Source: Arachis hypogaea (lineage: Eukaryota; Streptophyta; Magnoliopsida; Fabales; Fabaceae). Taken from it: DNA of 64,000 nucleotides. The notes under the pieces are model-generated. The model saw only the letters and a program-made list of their open reading frames with translations, was not told the DNA's origin and did not search any database. Made by a program: the position numbers and the translations under genes. The stretch lies in assembly GCF_003086295.3 (NCBI RefSeq), contig NC_092051.1, forward strand, positions 7,060,810 to 7,124,809. Reading direction: 5' to 3'. Positions 36,237 to 49,712 of the stretch are shown here, piece by piece (position 1 is the stretch's first letter; each line of letters opens with the position of its first letter).

Positions 36237-39200
36237 TCAAGCAAGAGCCTTTCTTTTTGGGTTTGCATATCCAGCCCAATTCGAATCACTGTAAACAGTT
36301 ATTCTCAAAGAGGTCTGCCATTTTAGATGCAAGCCATAGCTAGCTGTTCCACTAAGGTACCTCGGCACATGTTTAACTAACTTCCAATGAGACTCCAGAG
36401 AAGCTTGAACAATCTGAAACAATTTGTTAACACTATAACATATTTCAGGCTTGGTTATTGTCAAGTATTGCAAGTTGCCAATGACTGATTTGTACAGCTG
36501 TGGATCACAGAAGCTCGATCCTCCAAGAGCTGTGATCTTTACAGTTGAAGACAAGGGAGTGTGATAGGGTGCACAGCCCACCATGCCAGCCTTCTTTAGG
36601 AACTCACTGATGTACTTTTGTTGAGTGAGCAGCAGTCCTCCATCACATGTTTTGTTCACTTGAATTCCAAGGAAATAGTGAAGATCTCCCATGTCTTTCA
36701 AAGCAAACTTAGCATTCAGTTTTGCTATGACATCCTGCACAAGTTCTGGAGACTCCCCAATTACTATGATATCATCAACATACACAAGCACATAGGTTTT
36801 TAGTCCACTGAGTTCCTGAATGAAGACTGAGATATCAGATTTTGTGGCCTTAAAGCCAATTTCTCTTAAGCCACCAACCAGCTTATGGTATCACTCTCTT
36901 GGGGCTTGTTTCAGCCCATAGAGAGCTTTAGTGAGCTTACACACCAATAGGAGATCTCCTTGCTCATAACCAAGGAGCTGTTTTATGTAGACTTCCTCTG
37001 TTAAGTCTCTATAAAGAAAGGCATTGTTGACATCTAGCTACCTTATTGTCTAGGAGTTAGATACAGCCATAGATAGTATAATTTTGATGGAAACAGGTTT
37101 TACTACAGGACTATAAGTTTTTGTAAAATCAGAACCAGGCTTCTGAGCATACCCTTGAGCAACCAACCTTGCTTTGTACTTTTGCAGAGTCCCATCTTCA
37201 TTGTACTTTACTCTGAACACCCACCCGCTGCCAATCGCTTCTTTATTTAGTGGAAGAGTCATTAGTTCCCATGTTCTGTTCTTAACCAAGGCATCATATT
37301 CCACATCCATAGTTGCCTTCTCCTCTGGAGACTTGAGGGCTTGTGTTACTGTTCTTGGCTTAACACTTGTAAGGAAGACCTTTGGCTTGACTATGCCAGC
37401 TTTAGCCCTGGTGATCATTGGGTGAGAATTCACTGCTACAGTTGAATGAACAGGTTCTGGATCCTCGAAAATTGGTAACACAATTTCAATGTCATTAATA
37501 GGAATTGGAGTAGGATTTGATGAGGCTGCTGTTGGCATTTGAGACCTGGCTGGAGTGCTGGTTGAGGGAAGGTCTATTGACTGTTGTAGCAAGGTTGAAG
37601 AGGAGGTATGAGTAGCTAGGGGTGGCAAGCGGGGAAGCCCGCCCTGCCCCGTCCCACCCCGCCAGAAGCCCACTCTTAGGCGGGCTGGCCCGCCCCGCTC
37701 CGCCTAGTGAGGCGGTCCCAAAATTCCAGCCCGCCCCGCCTAACGACGGGCTGGCGGGCCGGCGGGCTAAGCCCCCAAATATCCTTTTTTTTTACTTTTA
37801 ACTATTAAATAATATATATAAGGTATAAAAAAATCTCTTCTGTTTTTTACTTTTAACTATTATAATTTTTATATTCACAAACATTAAAGTCTTTGTAATT
37901 ATAAATATCTAATAAACATAATTATAAACCAAGTTTTTATCCAAAACATAATTATAAATATTGTTCCCAAAGCAAAATAAACATAATCCAAAACATAATT
38001 ATAAATATTGTCTCTAAAACAAAATAAACATAATCCAAAACACTCAATTTTCATCTTCATTCTCTTGTAAGTTGGGTTGGGAGAAGTTGAGTTTTGGTAA
38101 AAAAAATTGTAAAAATATCTCCTTGCTAAAAAATACTAAGCCCGGCGGGGAAGCCCGCCCCGCCCCGCCAAAGCTCGCCAAAACCTACGGTTTAAGCGAT
38201 GCGGGTTAAGCGGGCTTTTGCTATTTGGCGGTCCCAATTTTCTAGCCCAACCCGCCTTTTTTGGCGGGTTACGCGGGCCAGCCCGGTGGGTTTAGGCCCG
38301 TTTGCCACCCCTATGAGTAGCAGAAGGCTGCTGGCTTGAAGTTGGAGTCCTTAGACTTGTTTGTTGAGAGTGATGCTGCATATCTTTAACTGAGTTTAGG
38401 ACGAGCCTCGAAATTAGTCTTGGAATGGTTGGGACAATTGGGACATCATGTGATGCTGCTTGACTTTCTGAGACAGTGTTTGCTTGATTGTGACCTGTTG
38501 CTTGCTGAAAAGGGAACTGATCCTCAAAGAATACAACATGAGGAGTGATGATGACTCTTCCATCTTGAGTGAGATATTTATAGCCTTTGTGAGAGGTTCC
38601 ATAACCAATGAAAGTGCAGGAAGAAGATCTAAAGTCCAACGTATGTTTGTTATAAGCTCTATGATGAGAGAAACATAGGCAGCCAAAGACTTTAAGCTGT
38701 TCATAAGAGGGCTTCTTGCCAAACAGTTTTTCAACAGGGGATAAGCCATCTAAAACTGATGTTGGGAGCATATTAATCATCTTTGCAGCAGTGGTAAAGG
38801 GCTCCCCCAAACTTTGTAGGCATAGATGCACCAGCAAGTAAGTCCCATTTCAACCACATGACGATGTTTTCTCTCAGCAGCTCTATTTTGCTGATGGACG
38901 TGTGGGCAAGAAAACCTGCAAATAACTTCTTTGGCCTGCAATAATTTTGATAAATTCACATACTCAGCAGCATTGTCACTTTGCAACATCTTCAATTTTG
39001 TGTTTAATTGTAACTCAGCAGTTTGTTGGAAGTGATTAAATACTGATTTTAATTGAGCTCTAGACTTAATTAGGTAAAGCCATGTAAATTTGAAAAATGC
39101 ATCAATGAAGTTTACAAAATACCAGTGTCCACTATTATCAGCAATAGGGGTTGGACCCTAAATATCAGAGTGTACAAGTTCTAAGGGATGCTTGTATACA

Positions 39201-40118
39201 GTATGTGACAGGGAAAAAGGTAAATGATGAGATTTGCCAATACAGCAGGCTGAACAATCAACTTTGGTTACAGGAATGGAAATTGGACAAACCTTAAGTA
39301 CTCTAGACATAACACTATGATTGGGATATCCTAGCCTAGCATGCCAAGTCAACAGATCATCTTTATTTCCTACTGATGCAGTGAAATCTTCTGGTGAGCT
39401 TTGAAGAGCTGGGAATCTATAAAGGCCTTGGTGAACAATGCCTTGAAGCACTGTCTCCTGAGTGTCTTTTGTTTTTATGCAGCACCTATCATCATGAAAT
39501 TCAAAAAGACTTGGTTGTCACAATAAAACTGATACACACTCAACAAGTTTTTGTGATATCAGGCACACATAGCAGTTTCTTAAGGTAGAGTATTCTAGAG
39601 TTTAGATAAGATTTAATACACGAGTTACCAACAAAAGAGATGTGCAAACCTGCTCTATTACCAATGATGACTTGTTCATTGCCATAGTACTCCTCCTTTT
39701 CTAACAGATTTTGGTCATTGTGAGTCATGTGATGCGTAACTCCTGAGTCAGGATACCAGTTTGGATCCTGAATTGTAGCAAGTGTTGCTAGGACGTTGCA
39801 AAAATTGGCCTGAGGCTGAGAGGCATGAGAAACCTGGTTGCTATAGCCAGGACTATTTCCATCTTTGATAGTGTATCCTTCATTATTGTAAGCCTGGTTG
39901 TTTCCACTGTATCCTCTATTATCATAATCTCCTTTATAAGGATCTTCACTGTACCTATACCAACAAGTCCTCGCTGTATGACCTAGCTTATTGCAAACAT
40001 GATACTAAGGTTTGTCATTCATATAGCCTCTTGTGTTTTGCATTCTTCCTCCTCTATTGAACTGGCCTCTACCAGCTGTAAATTATCCACTATTCGACTG
40101 TTCTTGCATTAATGAATC
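36237..40118 (-). pseudogene. Ty1/copia retrotransposon copy, minus strand, defective
   Basis: Reading along the minus strand from 40118, the domains appear in copia order. A degenerate zinc knuckle is at about 39975-40015 (HVCNKLGHTARTC, with the first Cys lost). Next come a gag-pre-integrase part (LTWHARLGYPNH, CSACCIGKSHHLPF; about 39158-39451) and integrase core fragments (about 38292-38995; NMLPTSVLDGLSPVEKLFGK, FIGYGTSHKGYKYL). Reverse transcriptase follows (about 36800-37400; AIGSGWVFRVKYNEDGTLQK), with the catalytic YVDD in MLVYVDDIIVIGES, and then the start of RNase H (YSDSNWAGY). Frameshifts and stops separate the pieces, and the copy ends abruptly after the first RNase H motif. A hAT element splits it at 37617-38313. 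The integrase-to-RNase H part is an inverted copy of 40140-42330. Confidence 0.9.
37617..38313. mobile_element. Non-autonomous hAT element, copy B, with perfect 8-bp target duplication
   Basis: TAGGGGTGGCAAGCGGGGAA at the left and GGCCCGTTTGCCACCCCTA at the right are terminal inverted repeats. TGAGTAGC is duplicated exactly at 37609-37616 and 38314-38321, the 8 bp expected of hAT. Removing the element and one duplication rejoins the copia frame between integrase and reverse transcriptase, matching the uninterrupted plus-strand copia copy. The core is homologous to copy A (3594-4275) in opposite orientation. Confidence 0.9.
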
Positions 40119-42783
40119 TTGAGTATACCTTCCTCCATTGAAAGTCCTATTGCTGATAATAGTGGACATTGGTATTTTGTAAACTTCATTTATGCATTTT
40201 CCAAATTTACATGGCTTTACCTAATTAAGTATAGAGCTCAATTAAAATCAGTATTTAATCACTTCCAACAAATTGCTAAGTTACAATTGAACACAAAATT
40301 GAAGATGTTGCAAAGTGACAATGCTGCTGAGTATGTGAGTTTATCAAAGCTATTGCAGGTCAAAGGAGTTATTTGCAGGTTTTCTTGCCCACACGTCCAT
40401 CAACAAAATGGAGCTGCTGAGAGGAAACATCGTCATGTGGTTGAAATGGGACTTACCTTACTTGCTGGTGCCTCTATGCCTACAAAGTTTTGGGGGGAGG
40501 CCTTCACCACTGCTGCAAAGATGATCAATATGCTCCCAATACTAGTCTTAGATGGCTTATCCCCTGTTGAAAAATTGTTTGGCAAGAAGCCCTCTTATGA
40601 ATAGCTTAGAGTCTTTGGCTGCCTATGTTTTCTCATCATAGAGCTTATAACAAACATAAGTTGGACTTTAGATCTTCTCCCTGTACTTTCATTGGTTATG
40701 AAAACTCTCACAAAGGCTATAAATGTCTCACTCAAGATGGAAGAGTCATCATCACTCCTCATGTTGTATTCTTTGAGGATCAGTTCCCTTTTCAGCAAAC
40801 AACATGTCACAATCAAGCAAACACTGTCTCAGAAAGTCAAGCAGCCTCACTTGATGTCCCAAATTGTCCTAACCATTCCAAGACTAATTTCAAGACCTGT
40901 CCCAAAATTAGTTGAAGATAGGCAGCATCACTCTCAACAAACAAGTCTAAGGACTCCAGCTTTAAGCCAGCAGCCTTCTGCTAGTTATACCCCCTCTTCA
41001 GCTTTGCTACAACAGTCAATAGACCTTTCCTTAACTAGTACTCCAGCCAGGTCTCAAATGCCAACAGCAGCCTCATTAAATCCTATTCCAATTCCTATTG
41101 ATGACATTAAAATTATGTTACCAATTTCTGAGGATCCAGAACTTGTTCATTCAACTACAGCAGTGAATTCTCACCCAATGATTACCAAGGCTAAAGCTGG
41201 CATAGTCAAGCCAAAGGTCTTTCTTGCAAGTGTTAAGCCAAGAACAGTAACACAAGCCCTCAAGTCTTCAGAGTGGAAGGCAGCTATAGATGTGAAATAT
41301 GCTGCCTTGGTTTAGAACAGAACATCGAAACTAATGACTCTTCCACCAAATAAAGAAGCAATTGGCAGTAGGTGGGTGTTCAGAGTAAAGTACAATGCAG
41401 ATGGGACTCTGCAAAAGTACAAAGCAAGGTTGATTGCTCAAGGGTATGCTCAGAAGCCTGGTTCTGATTTTACAAAAACTTATAGTCTTGTAGTGAAACC
41501 TATTTCCATCAAAATCATACTATATGTTGTATCTAACTCCTGGACAATAAGACAACTAGATGTCAACAATGCCTTCCTTCATAGAGACTTAACAGAGGAA
41601 ATCTACATGAAACAGCCCCCTGATTATGAGCAAGGAGATCCCCTATTGGTGTGTATGCTCACTAAAGTTCTTTATAGGCTGAAACAAGTCCCAAGAGAGT
41701 GGTACCATAAGTTGGATGGTGGCTTAAGAGAGATTGTCTTTAAGGCCACAAATTCTGATATCTCAGTCTTCATTTAGGAACTTAGTAGACTAGAAATCTA
41801 TGTGCTTGTGTATGTTGATGATATCATAGTAACTGGGGAGTCTCCAAAACTAGTGCAGGATGTCATAGGAAAACTGAATGCTAAGTTTGCTTTGAAAGAC
41901 ATGAGAGATTTTCGCTATTTTCTTGGAATTCAAGTGAACAAAACCTATCATGGAGGACTGCTACTCACTCGACAAAAGTACATCAGTGAGGTCCCAAAGA
42001 AGGCTGGCATGGTGGGTTGTGCACCCTGTCACACTCCCTTGCCTTCAACTGTAAAGATCACAGCTCTTGGAGGGTCGAGCTTCTGTGATCCACAGCTGTA
42101 CAGATCAGTCATTGGCAGCTTGCAATACTTGACAATAACCAAGCCTGAAATATGCTATAGTGTTAACAAATTGTCTCAGTTCGTTCAAGCTCTTCTAGAG
42201 TCTCATTGGAAGTTAGTCAAATGTGTGCTGAGGTACCAACAGCTAGCTATGGCTTGCATCTAAAACGGCAGACCTTTTTGGGAATAACTTCTTATAGTGA
42301 TTCGGATTTGGCTGGAGATCCGGATGATAGGAAGTCCACCAGTGGCTACTGCATTTTTCTTGGAACAAATCTAATCTCCTGGACATCAAAGAAGCAGACA
42401 GTGGTAGTTCGATCCAGCACAGAAACTGAGTACATGAGTATGGCAGAAGTAGTAGCAGAGTTGACCTGGATAAAAACCATGATGAGGGAGCTGATGCAAC
42501 CTCCACCAGAGGCACCAATACTGTATTGTGATAACTTGAGTGCTGTCTTACTTGCTGCTAATCCCATTCTTCACTCTAAGTCTAAGCACTTTGAAATAGA
42601 CTTGCATTTTGTTCGTGACTATGTCAATAGAAAGGCAATCCGGATCAGCCACATTCCAGGCTCAGTTCAAATAGCAGATATTCTCACCAAGGCAGTGCCC
42701 TCTGAGAGTTTTCTCCACTTCAGGAGCAAGCTAAGTGTTCACGTTCAGCAGCAAGTCTCCAATCAAGATGAAAACAACTAGAG
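40119..42783 (+). pseudogene. Ty1/copia retrotransposon copy, plus strand, defective
   Basis: This copy starts inside integrase and lacks gag and protease. Integrase core words (YAFSKFTWLYLIKYRA, HQQNGAAERKHRHVVEMGL with the catalytic-region Glu) are followed by a linker, reverse transcriptase (AIGSRWVFRVKYNADGTLQK, NAFLHRDLTEEIYMKQP, LVYVDDIIVTGES) and RNase H (SYSDSDLAGDPDDRKSTSGY, CDNLSAVLLAANPILHSKSK, VRDYVNRKAIRISHIPG). Stops at about 40602, 41314 and 41776, and frame changes near 40620 and 42235, break it. The protein resembles the minus-strand copy closely, but this one continues to the normal pol C-terminus. Confidence 0.9.
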
Positions 42784-42977
42784 GTGATGATGCTAGGAGT
42801 TATAGTGTCAACCAGTGTCTAGTAGTCAATAAAAACAAATAACTAAAGATGATGATAAGAGTCATAGCATGATCAGGATTTGGCACGTTTAGAATATGTA
42901 AAATGCTCTTCACACTCTCTGTACCTTTTCTGTCAATTCTATTAGCCTTCAACTTTCACTTTCAGTTAGTTAATTAG

Positions 42978-43219
42978 TTGTTAGAAGGTACTAGAAGCTC
43001 AACTAACTAATCCAGTTCACTACTCAATCACATTCCATATAAGTAACCCCTCTCATCACTTGTAACTCAATTTTGGCGTAATTCAACTCAATTTTCAATT
43101 AATGAAGTCACTTCTCTTCTCAGTTTTTTCTGTCTCCCTCTCTATCTACTTCTTCTCTAATTCTTCTCCTTCAAAATCACCCTCTAGAATCTAGTACCGT
43201 TCAATGCTATAATGTAACA
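42978..43219 (+). repeat. Candidate 3' LTR of the plus-strand copia copy
   Basis: TGTTAGAAGGTACTAG opens and CTATAATGTAACA closes a 242-bp stretch with TG...CA ends, a TATA-like ATATAAG and CT-rich sequence, 195 bp after the pol stop. No second LTR is present in the window to compare, so the limits are tentative. Confidence 0.4.
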
Positions 43220-44263
43220 GTGATTTATTTTCTATGCATGGCTGCTTACAAATTTAGAATATTTCAGTTCACTACGAATGATGCCGTTCCTCATGCAAAT
43301 TACAGTTGTTTATTTTCTTAATTACCTTAGTTTTATAAATTTACTGTTTTAATATTTACTGACTTATAGATAAATTATTACTAACGGATTATTTATTTAG
43401 CATCTTCCCTTTCATCTGATCTTGACCGATTATTTTCTTTAAGCTAATATTTGATCATAGGAAATAAAATGGATGGAAGCTCAATTAAATAGGACCATGT
43501 ATATATACGTGGCGTTTTCGTGTTTAATTAATTGTATCACTTTCTGATCAGAAATATGTAGATAGAAGTTGGTAAAGCCTTATTTGAATAATCTCCTGAT
43601 GAATAAAGCCAAATTCTATTATATTATATTATATTATATATAATTGAATTTAATCAATTTATACCTAACCCGTTTTACCCCTCCCCCCACCTCCGTTATA
43701 TTATATTATCATCATAATAACATTTCATATTTGTCTCTTTGGAGAGGAAGGTTGAAGTGTTTAAGCCAATAACAAATTCTAAATAAATAAAAGTAAAACT
43801 CACATCAAGCTACCGCCACATTGTGTTAACCCTCGATTTTAATATTAATAATATAAACAGAAAATTTCCTTGATAATGACTGTTTAACCATTTTATACTT
43901 GCATCAAATAAAACAAGGGACTAAGCCCTATCACCTTATAGGAGAATTATGATATTAATTAAGACATTGAACTTACTTGACACTTATCAGAACTAGCCAA
44001 AAACCAAAACCAAAACTAAAAACCAAAAGAAGAAAAAAAAAAAAGTCTATGATGACTGACGATGAGCATGTTATATCAAACATTAAAATTAAAAATAAAA
44101 ATAGAATTTATTAATTTTACACCGTCTTATCATATTACAAGTGTGATATATAATGTTGGAGAGACAAAAAAAAGTCAGAATTCTTATTTAATATTTATTA
44201 ATTGTTATAATAATTAATAAATATTAAATAAAAAATTCTAACTATTTTTGATTGATTTTTTTT
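43220..44263. other. Intergenic DNA
   Basis: Nothing supported. A short (ATATT)n-like run lies at about 43617-43640. Confidence 0.5.
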
Positions 44264-44586
44264 AGGTTTAATTACTCTGTTGGTCCTTATAGTTTCGTGA
44301 AATTTTCAATTAGGTCTATATACTTTTTTTCTTTTTAATTGAGTCCTTGCACCAAATTTCTTTTTTCAATTAAGTTCCTCTTTAGTAGTAATTGACTTAA
44401 TTTTATAGGGACCCAACTAAAAAAAAAAAGAATTAGTACAGGGACCTAAATAAAAGGAAAAAAAAGTGTAGAGACCCAATTAAAAAAAAAATTGGTGCAA
44501 AAATTCAATTAAAAGAAAAAAAAAGGAGTATAGAGACCTAATTAAAAATTTTGTGAAATTATAAAGACCAACAGAGTAATTAAACC
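44264..44586. mobile_element. Foldback MITE of about 323 bp
   Basis: AGGTTTAATTACTCTGTTGG at the left is matched by the complement at the right end (CCAACAGAGTAATTAAACCT). The arms continue pairing inward for more than 80 bp (CAATTAGGTCTATATACTTT and its complement). The element is non-coding. Flanking T-runs hide any target duplication. Confidence 0.75.
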
Positions 44587-46185
44587 TTTTTTTATTATCA
44601 AATATTTTCAGATATATATACTAGCTTTCATGCATGCTGGATTCTTGTTGAAAACTACCATAGATGTGTGGTTGTGATTTAATCTCTACTAAACGTTGTT
44701 ATATATATAATAATTAATAAATATCAAACCCAAGATATTTTCTCTTTAGTTTTGTCATTTTTCTTCCTTTTATTCAATAGACTATGTGTATAGTCGTCTT
44801 AATTATAAGGGGTTGACTAATTAGATGCATGCGTATTTGACATCATATATATGGCAGTGACATGGATTAGAAATAGTGATCCAAGTTAGTAAGACTTAGA
44901 TAGATACAGATATAGTAGAGTAGTCAAATTGAACCATTTACACTTAATTAGTTAGTTCAATCCTAATTGGTACGAATATTAGAATATATGTTAATTTGCT
45001 ATGAGATATATTATTAATCCAATATTAGTAATTAGTTAATAGTGTTCTAGTAAATTTTATCATTTCACTATTCTCTCAATCTTATACAATACCCCTGATC
45101 TAACTCCCTTAAACCCTACCATAAATATCAACATTTAAAGTTAATAAGAAAAATTAAATATTAACTATAAATTATTAGAATTTAGAGTGAGTAGGTCTAG
45201 TTTAACTCCAAAATCTAATTTATATGATGAATGATGAAGAAATATGGACTAAAAGTATATTTTAGAATTGAGAGTGAGTAGGTCTAGTTTAACTATAATT
45301 TAATTTTTTATCATTAGTTGGTCATTAATATTTAAAAATATGGACTAAAAGTATATTATTAAATTATTAGATTAAATGATGAATTGAATTGATGATTAAA
45401 AATAATAATAAAAAATATCAATAAATTTTGATGTGCTTAGCATTTCTCTAAATTTAATATAGATATGATTCATGTTATTGTTTTTACTTGTATGGTGACA
45501 TTTTTTATCCATTCTTGTTTTTCTGCACACATGTTTGAAACTAAAAGGCTACGTAAGGACAAATTGTATATACAATAATACTTGAACACGTCTATATGAG
45601 TTCAATTAATGTTGATATTGCATAAATATATAGCTGGGTAAACAACTTTTAGAATGATAATTTTGTGTTAAGTTCATAAATTGAAAATTCACAAAACATG
45701 TATTTATTACTATAAATGATAAAATTTAGAATATATGTTGTCTCATCCATTCAATTTGAAGACTTCTATAAATAATCGATCGCCATAAAATAAATTAGTT
45801 AGTGTCATCACCTTGAGTCAACTAGTAATATATCTATAATCTAAGTGAAGCAAGACTTGCAAATAAAGTTAACCCTAAATGCCAAAATTAACAAAATGAA
45901 AGCACTATTATTAGTTTCTTCTTTATTCCTTCTTTAATTTGTTCTTCCCTGCCTTTTAGTTTTATTTAAATAATCTTGAAGAAATAATATAAATCCTTCT
46001 CTAAAAATATCTATGAGAATAAAGTCTCTCCTAATAGAATTTAACTAACTTTCATAAGTTACTAATTCTTTTAGTTTTATTACTAATTCTTTTTTTATTT
46101 TCTTGATCATCAGTAACAAATATATTCTAAAATAATTTTTAAAATAGTTTTTCAGCTGTTTTTTTTTTGTCCGCCGCAAATAATT
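44587..46185. other. Intergenic DNA
   Basis: Nothing recognised. Near 45240-45370 the phrases AGAGTGAGTAGGTCTAGTTTAA and ATATGGACTAAAAGTATATT each occur twice within about 150 bp, a small local duplication. Confidence 0.5.
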
Positions 46186-46440
46186 TATGAAAAAGTATAG
46201 GGTACCAATATACTATCTACCAATTTATTGCTAACAATAATTAATTATTATATTTTAAATACATAATAAAAAAGATATATCCAGAAAATACATATATAAA
46301 GACACTTTTATTAGTCTCAACCATAAAAAAGACATTTTTATTAGTCACATCTACAAAGACACCTTCATTAAAGATTGTCATAAATAAGAGTTGGCAAAAG
46401 TTGACAGAAATACTATTGATAACATAACGGGTTGATACTT
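46186..46440. repeat. Dispersed repeat, copy 2
   Basis: This is collinear with 31886-32102 (GTATAGGGTACCAATATACT, TTGCTAACAATAATTAATTA, CATCTACAAAGACACCTTCA, GACAGAAATACTATTG). It is slightly longer because a stretch around TTTTTATTAGTC is duplicated. Confidence 0.65.
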
Positions 46441-46995
46441 TATTAACCCAGTGATTTTACTTTAGTGTCAAACTGAGCTGACATTCGAATATATTCGATT
46501 GGGTTTTCAGAATCATGCAATAAACACATTTAATTAAGTGGTTACATCTAAAATTTCATGTCACCCACTTTGAAAACCTACTTTTGTGTTAGTTTTGTGG
46601 GTCAATATCACGTGCTCTAGCTCCCAAGGAAACTATTATTTCACTACTCCATTTTTGGAGTTGATATATTCCCTTATCTTATTACTAATCAAACATGTAA
46701 AAAATAATTTAATAAACACGTTGTTTGGACTGTAGAAGAGTCTTGCCTCCAACATCTAAACAAGTTTCACGGCATAAGAATATAATTCAAGTGGTATTGA
46801 CTTTGGTGGGGTATTATATGTATTTGTTTTTATTTGTTTAAGATAATAATGTTGTGAATAGTATAGAAAGAGAATTTAGAATTTTAAAATAGCAATAAAT
46901 GCTTTAAATAATTAACTTTGGTATACCAAGAAGCAAACTTGATGGGCTTCACATTGCATAAATGATTGCTAAAGTCAATGTTTTTAATTCTGTTA
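46441..46995. other. Intergenic DNA
   Basis: Nothing recognised. Confidence 0.5.
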
Positions 46996-47382
46996 GGTAG
47001 GTTTATTTTGAGGTACTGAGAGAGACTGAGAAACTGAGACTCAATATCGTATTTGTTATTTCAGAGATTGGTATTAAAATTTTTGTCTCTGTTTCTAAAA
47101 TTTCAATATTTCAATACCTCAAAAAAGTAGATACACAAGAGAATGAAATTTTTAGAGATGGAGACTGAAACTTTAATAACATTTTATACCTAAAATACTT
47201 TTATTTCAATTGATTAATTCTAATTTTACCCTTTATGCAAATTAAATTAGAATTTCATTTTTGTTTCAATTCCTGTCTCTCATTTTGCAAACAAAACACT
47301 GAAATTTATTTCAATCTCTATCTCTTAGTCTCTGCCTCTCAGTCTCAGTCTTTCCGTCTCTGTCTCTCCACCAAACACTACC
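46996..47382. mobile_element. Tourist-like MITE, copy 4
   Basis: GGTAGGTTTATTTTGAGG and CCAAACACTACC are the ends, flanked by TTA on both sides (46993-46995 and 47383-47385). The interior matches copies 1 and 2 near 24 kb over the full length of 387 bp. Confidence 0.8.
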
Positions 47383-49680
47383 TTAATTAATTAAGCTCTC
47401 TTTCAATCAACAAGTGTTACGTGTGATAGTAATAATAATATGCCTGTTGCAATATGTGTGCCTAATAACTTGAACTCCTATAATCTTGTGTTTAATTTAA
47501 GAGATTATTGGTTTTTTTTTTTTTCCTAATGTCAATTTTGTCCAAGTTGAAAACAACTTTTTGAAATAGATTATATAAGCATTTTCAACCATCCACCATA
47601 TGGAGATAACTTACGTCTGATAGCTCGCGTGCTTCATATGGCTTTACTTATTCTATGTTTTTCGAGATAAATTCTTCACTATTGAAAACGATTTAATAAT
47701 AAGATTCAACTTGTGACATATTTTTTTCTCGTCAAACATGAGGAATATCACTGTCTACTATTTCTATAGCTACAATAATGTCACGGTTAATGTAACACAT
47801 AAGGAGTTAATATGTAATTTAATAATATATCCTTCGAAATCGTTAAGGGGGAATGTATGTTATTACTTAGCTCTCCAAGTTGACCAGGGATTTCAAAGTA
47901 TTAAAATACAATACCCCGAACATAGAAAATAGTTATAGGTTATTATGAATTAGTTAGATTTAAAAATAAAAAATATTATATACACACCAAAAATTAATTA
48001 TTAAAGATGCATGTCATTATATATTTATAGATATAAATATATCATTTTTATTTTTAATACATATTTTATATATTAATGACTATTTTTAATAATTGAGATT
48101 TTAGTATATTGCATAGTTGTTCAAAAATATATAAAATCATAATATAACTGCTACCTTTTATTACCTGATATGGGATCTATATAACAAGAAAAGAAAATAG
48201 GTTTGATTATTTTATTAGTTTTTATAATTTTATTAAATTTATAATTATATTTTTATATTTTTTAGTTAAATTTTTATATTATTTTTAATTTTATAATTAT
48301 ATTTTTTTGTCAAAAATTTTTAAATTAGGAATATTTAAAAAAAATATATATGTTAAAAATAATTAAATTTTAATTATGAATATTTTTAATTATAAAAAAT
48401 ATTTTATTAATTCTAATATTTTTTATATTCATCATAAAAAATTTAATTATAAAATTTAAAAATATAAAAATTTAATTAAAAATATAAATATTTAATTATA
48501 AATTTAATAAAATTATAAAAACTAATCGAATAAATCATCCAAAGAAAATAATATATAATGAAAGAGAGAGCGAGAGAGGACAAGGAAATAAAAATTTATA
48601 TTTTTAGCTTGTGTAAGAGAAAATGAAGATTGATACTTGATAGGGGCAAATTAAGGAAACAATGATAATATAGAAGGGGGCAAATAATGTTTGAAAACAA
48701 AAGTGGCTAAGCAATCGTCCAAATGGACAGAGCCGCCTCAAGGATCTACGTGTTGTATTATGCTTTGCATGAAAATGTCAATAGTAAAAAGCTGAACACA
48801 AAGTATGACTTTTTGGTCATTTCACAATCCTTGAACAAAGACCTTCACACAAGGAAGCATAGATTTTTGAGGGAGAAAAAGGTTTATATATTTATATTTC
48901 ATTTATTTCACTATTAACTTTTTTATTGTTAGATAAAATATAAGATTTACTTTATATACTATATTGTAAACGAAGGCATTTTTATTATATTTTAAAAAAT
49001 TACTTAAGAGCCATTAAAATTTATTATTATTGATTATTATTTTTAATTATAAATTTTTTTATTTTAATATATTTTTTATTTATATTTTTAAATATTAATA
49101 ATTAACTAATAACAAAAAATAATAAATTTTAATGATATTCTAATATTTTTTATACAACTTATAAAATATAAATAATTTTTAGAATATTAAAAATCTTCTA
49201 ATATTATATTCTATCATATTATAACCAATATACAAATAAAAACAGATATAGAATATAAAAATGTAATATTAAAATACACTATGATATAATCTCATGTCAT
49301 CATCTAAAAGAGTTTTAGGTTTGAATCTTATTCCTAAGTTTAGAAAAAAAAAAAAAAAGAGAACTTTTTTTTTAAATTTGTTTGTTATGGTGCGTGGTTT
49401 TTGGAGAGTGGTAGGGGGTTGATTGAAGACTGAAGAGGATGCCTGAGAGGACCGCTTTATCCCCACAAAATAAAATAAGAGAGTTCCAACTTCTTAGAAA
49501 CTCATCTACTTCTATTAATAGCGATTATGAGAGAGAACGCGAACACAGACCTTAAATAAAAAATTAAAAAAGAAAAAAGAAAAACGAAGAAAGCTTATTG
49601 TCTTTTGTTTGGTAATTTGTTGGCATTCAATTTCCTCATACTTTCTCTCTCTTCTCCCATCTACTTATAAGCTATAATAG
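47383..49680. other. Intergenic DNA upstream of the TGA gene
   Basis: No gene recognised. Open frames at 47738-47932 and 48723-48917 have no recognisable domains. The proximal promoter and 5' UTR of the TGA gene, with a CT-rich tract at about 49684-49708, lie at the right end. Confidence 0.5.
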
Positions 49681-49712
49681 CCGACTCTCTCTCTTTCTTT
49701 CTCTGTCTTTGT

